DNA from: Cytophagales bacterium
GTDB taxonomy: Bacteria; Bacteroidota; Bacteroidia; Cytophagales; Cyclobacteriaceae
Assembly: GCA_020063545.1 (NCBI GenBank)
Contig: JAGUUF010000036.1
Location: forward strand, 1-25,499
Reading direction: 5' to 3'
Length of the DNA: 25,499 nucleotides
The notes below the pieces were generated by a model. That model made no database searches, was not told the DNA's origin, and saw only the letters and a program-made list of their open reading frames with translations. Below are positions 8,114-15,267 of the stretch, in pieces (position 1 is the stretch's first letter; every line of letters starts with the position of its first letter). The position numbers were made by a program, and so were the translations under genes.

Positions 8114-9253
8114 ATGGAAACAGTATCGCGCAGAAACTGGCTCAAATCGGCCGTAGCGCTTGGTGCCGGGCTGCCCCTGGGCATTACGCTTGCTAACGAG
8201 TTAATGGCTGCTCCGGTAAGTCAGGCCGAAAAACGTCATGGTGTATTCCGTCCCGGCAAGCTGGTCAGGCTTGGATCAAACGAAAACCCGTATGGCCCCT
8301 CGCCCAAAGCGCGCGAGGCCATCAAAGCATCCATTACCGAGCACAACCGGTATTCATTTGCCGAGGCGCAAGAGTTTAAAAAGGTGCTGGCCGATAAAGA
8401 AGGCGTATCGCCCGATCACATTTTGCTGGGTGCCGGCTCGGGCGAGTTGCTGGCATTAACCGGTATGGGCATTGGCATTGAAGGCGGTGCCGTGCTCTCG
8501 GCATTTCCAACGTTTCGCACGTTGATGGAGTTTGCCGTGCGGTTTAATGCGCGGTGGGATAAAGTTGACCTTGATGAAACGCTTACCCATAACCTTGAAG
8601 CCATGGCCTCGGCAGCAAAGCCCGATACAAAAGTGATATTTGTGGTTAACCCCAACAACCCCACTGGCACCGTGCTGGATCCGGCAAAACTTAAAAGTTT
8701 CAGCGAGGAAATGTCGCGCAAAGCCATCGTGTATTCCGATGAGGCATACCTTGAATTTCTGGAGCCTGGCCAGCAGCATTCCATGATTGACCTGGTGCGT
8801 AAGGATTACAATGTGATTGTATCGCGTACCTTTTCGAAGATCTACGGCCTGGCAGGTCTGCGCCTGGGGTACATTGTGGCAAAGCCCGATATCATTCGGA
8901 AGATTGCGAAATACCAACCCGGAACCATCATCAGCCAGCCTGCGCTTGCAGCCGCGAAAGCAAGCCTGGGCGACAACGAGTTTATGAGTTTTACCCGGAA
9001 GAAGAACGCAGAAGCCCGCGACTACTTTTGCAAATACCTCGACAGCAAAAAGTGGTTTTATGGAAACTCACATGCCAATGTGGTATTGTTTCCTGCCCCG
9101 AAAGACGGGAAAACAATTTTGGAAGAAACCGAAAAACGGGGCTTTCAGATCCGCATCTGGGATTACCAGGATAAAGAATGGTGCCGGGTAAGCATCGGAA
9201 CCCTTGATGAGATGAAGGCATTTACAAAAGCGTTTGATGAGGTAATTGCCTGA
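8114..9253 (+). CDS. Tat-exported PLP-dependent aminotransferase, HisC-like (fold type I)
   Basis: A 379-residue class I/II aminotransferase. The catalytic domain has the HisC-branch pattern LGSNENPYGPSPKA near residue 53, VVNPNNPTGT near 178, YSDEAY with D209, and SRTFSKIYGLAGLRLGY with the Schiff-base lysine K242. In front of it residues 1-33 form a twin-arginine signal (SRRNWLK, a short hydrophobic run, then an Ala-rich cleavage region MAAPVSQA). So the enzyme is predicted to fold in the cytoplasm and be exported with its PLP. True histidine-pathway HisC is cytoplasmic and no his genes are near, so the substrate is unknown. Confidence 0.85.
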   Translation: METVSRRNWLKSAVALGAGLPLGITLANELMAAPVSQAEKRHGVFRPGKLVRLGSNENPYGPSPKAREAIKASITEHNRYSFAEAQEFKKVLADKEGVSPDHILLGAGSGELLALTGMGIGIEGGAVLSAFPTFRTLMEFAVRFNARWDKVDLDETLTHNLEAMASAAKPDTKVIFVVNPNNPTGTVLDPAKLKSFSEEMSRKAIVYSDEAYLEFLEPGQQHSMIDLVRKDYNVIVSRTFSKIYGLAGLRLGYIVAKPDIIRKIAKYQPGTIISQPALAAAKASLGDNEFMSFTRKKNAEARDYFCKYLDSKKWFYGNSHANVVLFPAPKDGKTILEETEKRGFQIRIWDYQDKEWCRVSIGTLDEMKAFTKAFDEVIA

Positions 9254-9256
9254 GCA

Positions 9257-9937
9257 ATGAAAAAGCGTTCGTTACGCAAGATTTCGATTGATTGGCCCAA
9301 TCATACGATTGGGTTTTTTAGTGCTTTGTTTGGGATATTGATCGCGTTTGAGCTTGATTCGTGGTGGGAACAGAGAAACCAGGAAGAACTGGTAGCGCAG
9401 GCATTTGAACGTTTAAAGACTGAAATATTGATCAACCAAAACAGTTTGCATAGCAATGTCAGGGATAACCTCGAAAAGATCAGTAAACTCAAAAGTGTTC
9501 TTGAAAAAGTTGATGAGAAGCTGTTGTTTACAGGAACCCGCGCTGAAGCGGATTCAATTAACAGCAGGCTAAAGAGTTTAGTTTTTATTGAAACTGGGAG
9601 TGTTGAAAGAAAGTCAGGATTAATGCCAATTCATATCTCCAGTTCATCCCTTTCTCTCGTTTCGTATCACACGGCCGCATGGGAATCGGCCAAAGCTACC
9701 GGAGTATTGAATTTCATGGGGTATGAGCAAGTGCTCACATTTTCTTCCCTGTACAACTACACGACTATATTTGACGAACAGTGGCTTATCCGACAACTCA
9801 CCCGAAAAGCGGATGAGATCACGACCAAGGCTCAACTGCTGTTTTTTTTGTCTGAACTGGAAGAAGCCTACCTTGTTATAGGCCGGGAACTGGATAGTTA
9901 TGATCAGTTTGTGAATATGATTACGCTGGGAGAGTGA
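9257..9937 (+). CDS. Membrane-anchored protein, DUF6090-like
   Basis: A 226-residue protein with one N-terminal membrane segment (HTIGFFSALFGILIAFELDSWWEQ, about residues 16-39) preceded by a basic, tryptophan-containing leader. A long helical part rich in Glu/Lys/Leu follows (residues 40-100). This short TM followed by a tryptophan and an acidic helix is what I know from DUF6090-type proteins of Bacteroidota. Their function is not known. It starts 3 bp after the aminotransferase stop and may be cotranscribed with it. Confidence 0.6.
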   Translation: MKKRSLRKISIDWPNHTIGFFSALFGILIAFELDSWWEQRNQEELVAQAFERLKTEILINQNSLHSNVRDNLEKISKLKSVLEKVDEKLLFTGTRAEADSINSRLKSLVFIETGSVERKSGLMPIHISSSSLSLVSYHTAAWESAKATGVLNFMGYEQVLTFSSLYNYTTIFDEQWLIRQLTRKADEITTKAQLLFFLSELEEAYLVIGRELDSYDQFVNMITLGE

Positions 9938-10130
9938 GCCAATATAACGGGTATTGTTCTCACCAAAAGCAGTTACTAAGAGCGGGGCTGCTTTAACGTT
10001 TGCAAGCTAAATGAAATGTATTTCTGCCCGGGTGAAATCCTTGTTACAAGGGAAAGCCTTACCCATAACAGCCTTTGCTTTCAATCGGACCCAGCGAGCC
10101 AAAGAGTCGTTTGGGTAAGAGGAAGGACTG
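9938..10130. other. Intergenic stretch without a gene
   Basis: No open frame with family features is seen between the membrane-protein gene and the palindrome cluster. It holds one loose inverted repeat (TTACCC near 10061-10066 and GGGTAA near 10113-10118), too far apart and too short to call an RNA or terminator. GC content is ordinary, unlike the very AT-rich block that follows. Confidence 0.4.
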
Positions 10131-10230
10131 ATTATATTATATGTAATATAATTCATTATAAAAAGTTTTAATTATATTATTTATAATATAAATTTGTACA
10201 ATGTAATGATTATATATTATATATAATATA
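10131..10230. promoter_or_regulatory. Three equally spaced AT palindromes: putative hip operators
   Basis: Three palindromes share the half-site TTATATTA. Copy 1 is 10131-10152 (9-bp arms, 4-bp spacer). Copy 2 is 10172-10191 (TTATATTAT and ATAATATAA around TT). Copy 3 is 10213-10230 (an 18-bp perfect palindrome TATATTATATATAATATA). Their centres are 10141.5, 10181.5 and 10221.5, so the spacing is exactly 40 bp both times, close to four helical turns. Copy 3 ends 5 bp before the repressor ATG. HipB-type repressors are known to bind several spaced palindromes upstream of their own operon; the base sequence here differs from the E. coli operator. Confidence 0.8.
10189..10196 (+). promoter_or_regulatory. 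Bacteroidota-type -7 box of the hip operon
   Basis: TAAATTTG fits the TAnnTTTG consensus of Bacteroidota sigma factor promoters exactly. It overlaps the right arm of the second palindrome, so repressor binding there would block transcription. No clear -33 TTG is seen. Confidence 0.55.
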
Positions 10231-10234
10231 ATGC

Positions 10235-10432
10235 ATGGAACAAGATCTTATACAATTCGTCAAGTTTATGCGTAAGCAGCATCAGCTCACGCAGGTCGAA
10301 TGCGCTCGAAAGGCCGGTGTGGGACTTATGTTCCTGCGCGACCTGGAACAAGGGAAAAAGTCACTGCGCATGGATAAAGTCAACCAGGTGCTCCAACTGT
10401 TTGGTGCAAAGCTGGGAGTAATAAAGAAATGA
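10235..10432 (+). CDS. hipB: XRE-family repressor/antitoxin, HipB-type
   Basis: A 65-residue protein consisting of little more than one XRE helix-turn-helix: QLTQVECARKAGVGLMFLRDLEQGKKSLRMDKVNQVLQLFGAKLGV. The sequence VGxxFLRDLEQGK and the ending LQLFGAKLGV are typical of HipB partners of HipA kinases. It lacks the C-terminal tail by which E. coli HipB docks on HipA. It overlaps the next gene by 4 bp (ATGA at 10429-10432) and lies directly downstream of the three palindromes, so autorepression is likely. Confidence 0.85.
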   Translation: MEQDLIQFVKFMRKQHQLTQVECARKAGVGLMFLRDLEQGKKSLRMDKVNQVLQLFGAKLGVIKK

Positions 10433-10743
10433 AAGGTATTGTTTTTTATAATGAAGACAGAGCGGGGGTCATCGAACAAACGGATGAGGGATACCGGTTT
10501 GAATATGATCCTCGGTACATGGCCGCCCCCGGTGCAAAGCCGGTTAGCCATACGTTGCCTTTCAAAACGGAGGCGTACACCAGCAAAACCATGTTCCCGT
10601 TTTTTGATGGACTGATACCCGAAGGGTGGTTATTGGACATTGCTGTTGAGACATGGAAAATAAACCCCCGGGACAGGATGACCTTGCTCCTTACCGTGTG
10701 CAGGGATTGCATCGGTGCGGTCAAGGTGATAAATGAAGAATAA
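10429..10743 (+). CDS. Stand-alone HipA N-terminal domain, HipS-type
   Basis: A 104-residue protein equal to the N-terminal subdomain of HipA kinases and nothing more. It has the family start KGIVFYNEDRAGVIEQTDEGYRF, then YDPRYMAAPGAKPVSHTLPF, then FPFFDGLIPEGWLLDIAVETWKI and a final CRDCIGAVKV. In the tripartite HipBST system this small protein (HipS) acts as the antitoxin of the kinase HipT; that function is inferred here from order and size. The gene is coupled to the repressor gene and ends 2 bp before the kinase gene. Confidence 0.85.
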   Translation: MKGIVFYNEDRAGVIEQTDEGYRFEYDPRYMAAPGAKPVSHTLPFKTEAYTSKTMFPFFDGLIPEGWLLDIAVETWKINPRDRMTLLLTVCRDCIGAVKVINEE

Positions 10744-10745
10744 CT

Positions 10746-11678
10746 ATGTCCAGGTGCCTGATCTGCTATGATGATCTTCCCGAGGGTAACTATTACCATC
10801 CCGGATGCTCGGCAAAGATGTTCGGCACCACAGAGCCACCGGAGTTGCCTTATAGTCTTTCCGAAATGAAAGAACTGGCAAAAAAAATTGTAAGAAGCCA
10901 AGGTATCATGACGGGTGTGCAACCTAAGATCTCACTAGGTCTTGAAAAAATGAAGCAGAAGAAAGGTAGGCTTACCCTGATGATGGGAGAATTTATTTTG
11001 AAACCACCCAGTGAATATTACCAGCAGATGCCGGAAACCGAAGACCTGACGATGCACCTGGCTGAACGTTGTAAGATTGCAACAGTGCCTCACGCACTGA
11101 TCCCATTGGCAAGCGGAGAACTTGCCTATATCACCAGGCGAATAGACCGGGATGGAACGAAAAAGGTTCACATGGAAGATTTTTGTCAGTTATCTGAACT
11201 CTTAACAGAAGACAAATACAAATCAAGCATGGAACGGGTAGGGAAATTAGTCGGTGAACTAAGTTCATTTCCGGGGTTGAATCTTTACAACTTGTTTCAA
11301 CTTACCCTGTTCAATTTTATCACAGGCAACAACGATATGCACTTGAAAAACTTCAGCCTGATCGATCGGGATGGTGTCTGGCAACTATCTCCCGCGTATG
11401 ATTTATTGAATGTTACGCTTGTTAATGAAAAGGATAGTGAGGAAAGTGCGTTGACCATTGCCGGTAAAAAGAAAAACTTGCAGAAGCAGGATTTTGTTCA
11501 GCTTGCCAGGTCGTATCAACTCACCGATGTGCAGATACGAAATGCTTTTGATGACATCCTTGGCAGAGAGAAGCTTTTGTTGAATTTCATCGACAGAAGT
11601 TTTTTAACAAATGAGTTCAAGACTAAGTATAAGGAGATTTTGAAGGGTCGATGTGCTGTATTAAAGAATGATGTTTAG
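10746..11678 (+). CDS. HipA-type serine/threonine kinase core, HipT-type toxin
   Basis: A 310-residue kinase core without the N-terminal subdomain, which the preceding gene supplies. It starts with a cysteine cluster (CLICYDDLPEGNYYHPGC, residues 4-21). The nucleotide loop TGVQPKISL is at 56-64. The catalytic block ITGNNDMHLKNFSL carries the Asp and Asn of the HipA family, and SPAYDLLN carries the metal-binding Asp. HipA and HipT phosphorylate aminoacyl-tRNA synthetases and slow growth; the target here is unknown. The loop has serines at 51 and 63, and whether one is an autophosphorylation site cannot be told. Kinase residues look intact. Confidence 0.87.
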   Translation: MSRCLICYDDLPEGNYYHPGCSAKMFGTTEPPELPYSLSEMKELAKKIVRSQGIMTGVQPKISLGLEKMKQKKGRLTLMMGEFILKPPSEYYQQMPETEDLTMHLAERCKIATVPHALIPLASGELAYITRRIDRDGTKKVHMEDFCQLSELLTEDKYKSSMERVGKLVGELSSFPGLNLYNLFQLTLFNFITGNNDMHLKNFSLIDRDGVWQLSPAYDLLNVTLVNEKDSEESALTIAGKKKNLQKQDFVQLARSYQLTDVQIRNAFDDILGREKLLLNFIDRSFLTNEFKTKYKEILKGRCAVLKNDV

Positions 11679-11756
11679 AATTGGTTTCGACTTAATGTAT
11701 CAGGAAGGAGTTAGCTTGTCGATATTTCTGTGACCCGTTTTGCCCGTCAATAAAAA

Positions 11757-11772
11757 TCCCGCTTTCGCGGGA
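11757..11772 (-). terminator. Rho-independent-type hairpin
   Basis: TCCCGC and GCGGGA form a perfect 6-bp GC-rich stem with a 4-base loop. On the minus strand it is followed by ATTTTTATT, a good U tract; on the plus strand only CTTTG follows. It would stop leftward transcripts best and perhaps weakly stop the hip operon, 79 bp after its last gene. Confidence 0.65.
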
Positions 11773-11917
11773 CTTTGCAGAGGAGGAGGGAGTGATTTTC
11801 ATTTCACAACATCCTCACTATTAATGATTTATTTGCTTCTCAAAATTATGGTTACCGATTGGTTACGGTTCAAAATCAAAAAGGATCGACAATCCACTTG
11901 ATATGAACAAACATACA

Positions 11918-11960
11918 AAAAGCGAACCGAATTCTGAAACTCAAAATTCAATTCGCTTTT
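11918..11960. terminator. Bidirectional-type hairpin between convergent operons
   Basis: AAAAGCGAA (11918-11926) pairs with TTCGCTTTT (11952-11960), and inside it GAATT (11929-11933) pairs with AATTC (11945-11949) after a 2-base mismatch. The flanking A and T runs give a U tract in either direction. It lies 20 bp beyond the stop of the leftward regulator gene. Confidence 0.65.
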
Positions 11961-11980
11961 GATAACCAGTGAATAACTCT

Positions 11981-12262
11981 TTATAGAATGTGCACTTGAC
12001 TGCCTTTAGCCGGATGATACGATGGTTCGTATTTGAGATAGTTACGTGATGCAAGATCTGCAATCACTTTATGATAGGTTGTTGATGATTTGATCCTCGC
12101 TGTGCCCATTAATTTTCTACGAGAAACATTAAATGGATTATTAAGCCCGTTACTGATCCAGGCAACTACCAGCGCAGTGCAAACACCAATATGGGTTGTC
12201 GTGAGATTGTCATCCGATGTGACCCGCAACAGAAAATCATTAAGCCTTTCAACGTTGTTCAT
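11981..12262 (-). CDS. Small winged-helix-like DNA-binding protein
   Basis: A 93-residue protein. The middle, GLNNPFNVSRRKLMGTARIKSSTTYHKVIADLASRNYLKYEP, reads as a helix-turn-helix with a wing: a recognition helix region with Arg/Lys/Ser, then a short strand pair ending YEPSYHPAKGSQVHI. I recall near-identical small proteins scattered through Bacteroidota accessory regions, mostly beside a HTH_17 protein as here, but I know no assigned function. It overlaps the upstream gene by 14 bp. Confidence 0.65.
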   Translation of the reverse strand: MNNVERLNDFLLRVTSDDNLTTTHIGVCTALVVAWISNGLNNPFNVSRRKLMGTARIKSSTTYHKVIADLASRNYLKYEPSYHPAKGSQVHIL

Positions 12263-12563
12263 TGGTCTCTATTAGCTTAACGATTTCAGCGTAGTCGTAG
12301 AAAATAATCCCGCCTACTTTACTGTAGGATAGTGACCCATTCATCCGTAGGTTCTGCAATGTACCCGTTGATATTCCCAGGAGCTTTTTGACCTCTGTTG
12401 ATTTAAGCCATTTCTTGACAGGAGCTGTTGTAGTTTCCTTTAGAAGATTTTTGAATTCCTGAATGAGATCATTCTTGAACGTTTCGAGATCACCAATAGT
12501 AATAAGTTGATCCCGGTAGATTTTCAGTTTTTGCTCTTCTACACCTCTCTTTCTCACATCCAT
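12249..12563 (-). CDS. HTH_17 (excisionase-type) DNA-binding protein
   Basis: A 104-residue protein with a helical N-terminal half (residues 10-48) and a C-terminal MerR-like helix-turn-helix: WLKSTEVKKLLGISTGTLQNLRMNGSLSYSKVGGIIFYDYAEIVKLIE. The pattern L-x-x-x-E-V-x-x-L-L-G-I-S, R-x-x-G-x-L and the final DYAEIVKLI is that of the excisionase/HTH_17 family common at the edges of Bacteroidota mobile elements. It may direct excision or simply regulate; no integrase is in the window. It forms an overlapping pair with the next gene. Confidence 0.75.
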   Translation of the reverse strand: MDVRKRGVEEQKLKIYRDQLITIGDLETFKNDLIQEFKNLLKETTTAPVKKWLKSTEVKKLLGISTGTLQNLRMNGSLSYSKVGGIIFYDYAEIVKLIETNEQR

Positions 12564-12635
12564 AATATTCGTTTTATAAAGCTTTAAATATGCAATCAGA
12601 GAGACTTCAAGGTTTATTATTTTAAACGATTACAA

Positions 12636-12676
12636 GTGATAATGGACTGATCTTAATCATTATCAATGATTATCAC
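12636..12676. promoter_or_regulatory. Inverted repeat upstream of the regulator pair
   Basis: GTGATAAT (12636-12643) and ATTATCAC (12669-12676) are perfect 8-bp inverted arms. TATCAATGATT occurs at 12661-12671 and again at 12719-12729. The position, between divergent genes in a very AT-rich stretch and next to two DNA-binding proteins, suggests operator use. There is no direct proof of binding. Confidence 0.4.
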
Positions 12677-12756
12677 ATTAGGGTTTTAAAGAATGAGACT
12701 TATAGTTACTTTCCAAGCTATCAATGATTTGCAAATAATTTCAGCTATATTCGTGT

Positions 12757-13029
12757 ATGAATGTAATTTTAGAATACAATCAATATCTAAATAAGTGGAG
12801 ATTTGGAAGTGACCCTCAGACGGACGTGAGTGGGTGGGTAGTCATAAGTGAAAATTGTGACCAGAAATTAGCAAGCGATTTTTCACAATTTATGACGACC
12901 GACTTGGGCTATGTGCCTTCAAGTAGTGAGAATGTTATTCTTCTACTTAAAGTTTTCAGAGAAGGTAAACTGGATAGAGAGGAAAGAGATAAGACCGAAG
13001 CCTTTTTGCACAAGCTTGAGGGGAGCTGA
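12757..13029 (+). CDS. Hypothetical protein, orphan gene at the element edge
   Basis: A 90-residue soluble acidic protein with no family I recognise. The first half looks beta-rich (NVILEYNQYLNKWRFGS and SGWVVISENC). The second half is helical and charged (NVILLLKVFREGKLDREERDKTEAFLHKLEG). It reads rightward against all neighbours to its right and ends 5 bp from the stop of the LRR gene. A box TATATTCG (12743-12750) just before the ATG is near the -7 consensus. Low GC matches the regulator pair to its left more than the operon to its right. Confidence 0.6.
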   Translation: MNVILEYNQYLNKWRFGSDPQTDVSGWVVISENCDQKLASDFSQFMTTDLGYVPSSSENVILLLKVFREGKLDREERDKTEAFLHKLEGS

Positions 13030-13034
13030 TTTTA

Positions 13035-15266
13035 TCAATTCATCACCACATTCCACCCATAATTATTCATCAACACATACACCTGTTCTTTCGCACCTAC
13101 CGGATTGCCATCATTTGCGCCTAAAACAAATCCTGTCGGAGGCTGAAGTATCCCAGAGGGAGCTGCATTCGTTCCGGCTATGTTTAGATTTTTCACACCT
13201 GTACCCCAATTCTTTCCTCTGTTCTGGTAGATAGAGTCAATGGTAGCATCTACATTGACCTGACTCATATTGTTGTTTTGGACTTGTATTGAGCCTGGGA
13301 GGAAGTTGTTGACCCCGAATGGAAACACAATATTGAGCAATGGACAATTACTGAAATGCCATCTTCGGAATGTAGTTTGAGCGTGGATGAACTCAACATT
13401 TTCCATGTTATTGATTGCGGCCAGGTTCGGATTGTTGAAGCCATGCAAATCGAGAGAGCACTTGGCTGCACCGGGAGTTGATGGCAATGTTATTGAGACG
13501 AGGTTTGAGCAATCGTTCACAAGCATTTGACCGATGGGATTAACTGTATCAGTTCTTCCGGATAAATCAATAGTTGTCAAGCCTGAAAATCGCCCAAGGA
13601 GTGTTATGATTTTCGTTAGAGAGTTCAAGTCAGGGAGTTGGATAATATCACAACGGTCGATGTTGATAGAAACAATTGTTGTACTGTGCGCAGCAAGATT
13701 GTTAAATCCTTCCAATGCAGGATTGGATTGAACCTGAACCGTAGTGAGTTTGGCTACGTTCGGTAGTGTCACCTTGCCTGTCATCTTGCAGGAATCAGCA
13801 ACGAATGTTGTAAGATTTACAAGCGTATCAATATTCAGGTTGTTTCCAAATCCATCGGGACTGTTCTGCCCTCCGTCTGTGTTGGAGCCAGAACCTAAAC
13901 GTAAATCTGTTAATCCGGCACAACCTCTGATTTGATTAACAAGGTTTGGATTGGCGGAAACACTCAATCGATTACCCATTAGGTAAAGAATACTCAATGA
14001 ATTTGTTACTGTAAGATTTAGCGTTTGTATGTCACATCCAGATAAATCCAACTTGGCAACGCCAATTAAACCACTCACGTCAACTACCGTCAATACATTT
14101 GAATTACCCGAAGCAGTTGACAGATTGCCCATCCAGAAATGAATGATGTTTGGTTTAGGAACGGTTAGCGTTACATTACCACTAATTCCCGTTCTGCTTG
14201 CCGCAAACCATCTTAGCGTATCGCCAAAGTCAGCATCCGTAAAGTTCTTGTTCCAGTTGATATTATTGTTTTGGTCTGTCCAGAAGGAAATTATTGTTCC
14301 ATTCGTCAGGATAGTTTGCAGCGCTGCCTTATTTGAGTTCTTTAAATTCGAATTACGAACGTCAAAAATTTCGATGTTGTCAAGAACGGCAGGCAGTATC
14401 CATGTAATGAGCGGGCTGCTTGTCATGGTAATTACTTTTAGCTTATCCTTTCCCGTAAGGTCAAGTGTTCCGGTTATTCCAGTCGGACCAAATCCAAAGG
14501 TGTTGGGATAGCCACTGTCCATCGCAAAGTACAAGTCCTCCAGATCAGCGCAGTCCTGCATGGCATCGTTGTAAAAGGAAGCATCCAGATTATTGGCTGA
14601 ATTCCAGGAGATGTGTTTCATAGTTTTGGGAAACTTTGCAATGGAAGTAAGCACGGGTAAGTTTCTTAAGTAAACCATTTCCAGATTGGCTGGCCACCCA
14701 TCAATTGAAGTAATGGCTTGCCTTGCGATGACAATTGCCTTGCAGTTGGGAAACTGATTGAGTTGTTTCCCTAAATTACCTACCCATTGTGTTTCATTTC
14801 CATTAATTGCCAAGCCGGCATTATTCTCACTATAGAAAACCAACATCACCACTTCTCCAGGATCGGATATCCGGATATAGAAATCCCTTGTTGCCGGATT
14901 AATGTTGGCCGTGTTGTATCGGAAGCGTATGCTCCTTGTCATGCCGGTGTATCCGCTTTGAATGTTTGCCCTGATAATCCGGAAATTGTTGATATACGAA
15001 CCGATGGTCGGAACTCTCCACAAAGGATTATCGAATGACCGTGCTCTTACAAAAGTTGCATCAGTATAAATGCCCCAGGTGTTTGAACTGAATGGTGTGA
15101 ACTCATCGGGAGATCCCTCATTAGAAATATCCGGCTCCGCTACAATACCAAATCCCTGAACAAAATGTGTACAGGGCAGTGCAAAGTATCGTGCTCCCTG
15201 CTGAACTTCTCCACCGGCATCCCTCGACTCTAAAACTGCTTGTCCTTTTCCAATGAGACCAATCAT
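13035..15266 (-). CDS. Leucine-rich-repeat protein, probable receptor-binding/adhesion protein of the element
   Basis: A 743-residue protein, last and largest gene of the leftward operon. Residues 1-160 are a beta-rich domain (FRIIRANIQSGYTGMTRSIR, then FYIRISDPGEVVMLVFYSEN). From about 180 to 690 run irregular leucine-rich repeats of some 20-28 residues with strand cores such as LEMVYLRNLPVLTSI, VAKLDLSGCDIQTLNL and LTTIDLSGRTDTV. There is no signal peptide or sorting tail, so it is not an ordinary type IX secreted surface LRR protein. Its start is 1 bp after the stop of the repeat protein gene. Place and size fit a virion adhesin; LRR adhesins are known from phages of Bacteroidota. The repeats could otherwise be a cell-surface binding protein. 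Confidence 0.75.
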   Translation of the reverse strand: MIGLIGKGQAVLESRDAGGEVQQGARYFALPCTHFVQGFGIVAEPDISNEGSPDEFTPFSSNTWGIYTDATFVRARSFDNPLWRVPTIGSYINNFRIIRANIQSGYTGMTRSIRFRYNTANINPATRDFYIRISDPGEVVMLVFYSENNAGLAINGNETQWVGNLGKQLNQFPNCKAIVIARQAITSIDGWPANLEMVYLRNLPVLTSIAKFPKTMKHISWNSANNLDASFYNDAMQDCADLEDLYFAMDSGYPNTFGFGPTGITGTLDLTGKDKLKVITMTSSPLITWILPAVLDNIEIFDVRNSNLKNSNKAALQTILTNGTIISFWTDQNNNINWNKNFTDADFGDTLRWFAASRTGISGNVTLTVPKPNIIHFWMGNLSTASGNSNVLTVVDVSGLIGVAKLDLSGCDIQTLNLTVTNSLSILYLMGNRLSVSANPNLVNQIRGCAGLTDLRLGSGSNTDGGQNSPDGFGNNLNIDTLVNLTTFVADSCKMTGKVTLPNVAKLTTVQVQSNPALEGFNNLAAHSTTIVSINIDRCDIIQLPDLNSLTKIITLLGRFSGLTTIDLSGRTDTVNPIGQMLVNDCSNLVSITLPSTPGAAKCSLDLHGFNNPNLAAINNMENVEFIHAQTTFRRWHFSNCPLLNIVFPFGVNNFLPGSIQVQNNNMSQVNVDATIDSIYQNRGKNWGTGVKNLNIAGTNAAPSGILQPPTGFVLGANDGNPVGAKEQVYVLMNNYGWNVVMN

Positions 15267-15267
15267 A

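Larger units (their letters stand above)
11679..11980. other. Intergenic stretch between hip kinase gene and regulator pair
   Basis: About 300 bp without a convincing gene. It contains two hairpins (listed separately) and a short AT-rich stretch with two close copies of GGTTAC (near 11849 and 11862). No tRNA or integrase is seen, so an attachment site cannot be shown. Confidence 0.4.

Noticed and set aside
8114..9253. Histidine biosynthesis gene hisC
   Set aside because: A Tat signal and absence of his neighbours make the histidine-pathway role unlikely.
9938..10130. Structured RNA or riboswitch before the hip module
   Set aside because: Only a loose TTACCC/GGGTAA pairing was found; no known RNA motif could be recognised.
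10141..10232. Random AT-rich DNA without function
   Set aside because: Three long palindromes with shared half-site and identical 40-bp spacing directly before a XRE gene are too regular for chance.
14143..14511. Rightward open frames inside the LRR gene, and similar opposite-strand frames in the operon
   Set aside because: They are shadows of real genes: no family features, and composition explained by the coding strand.
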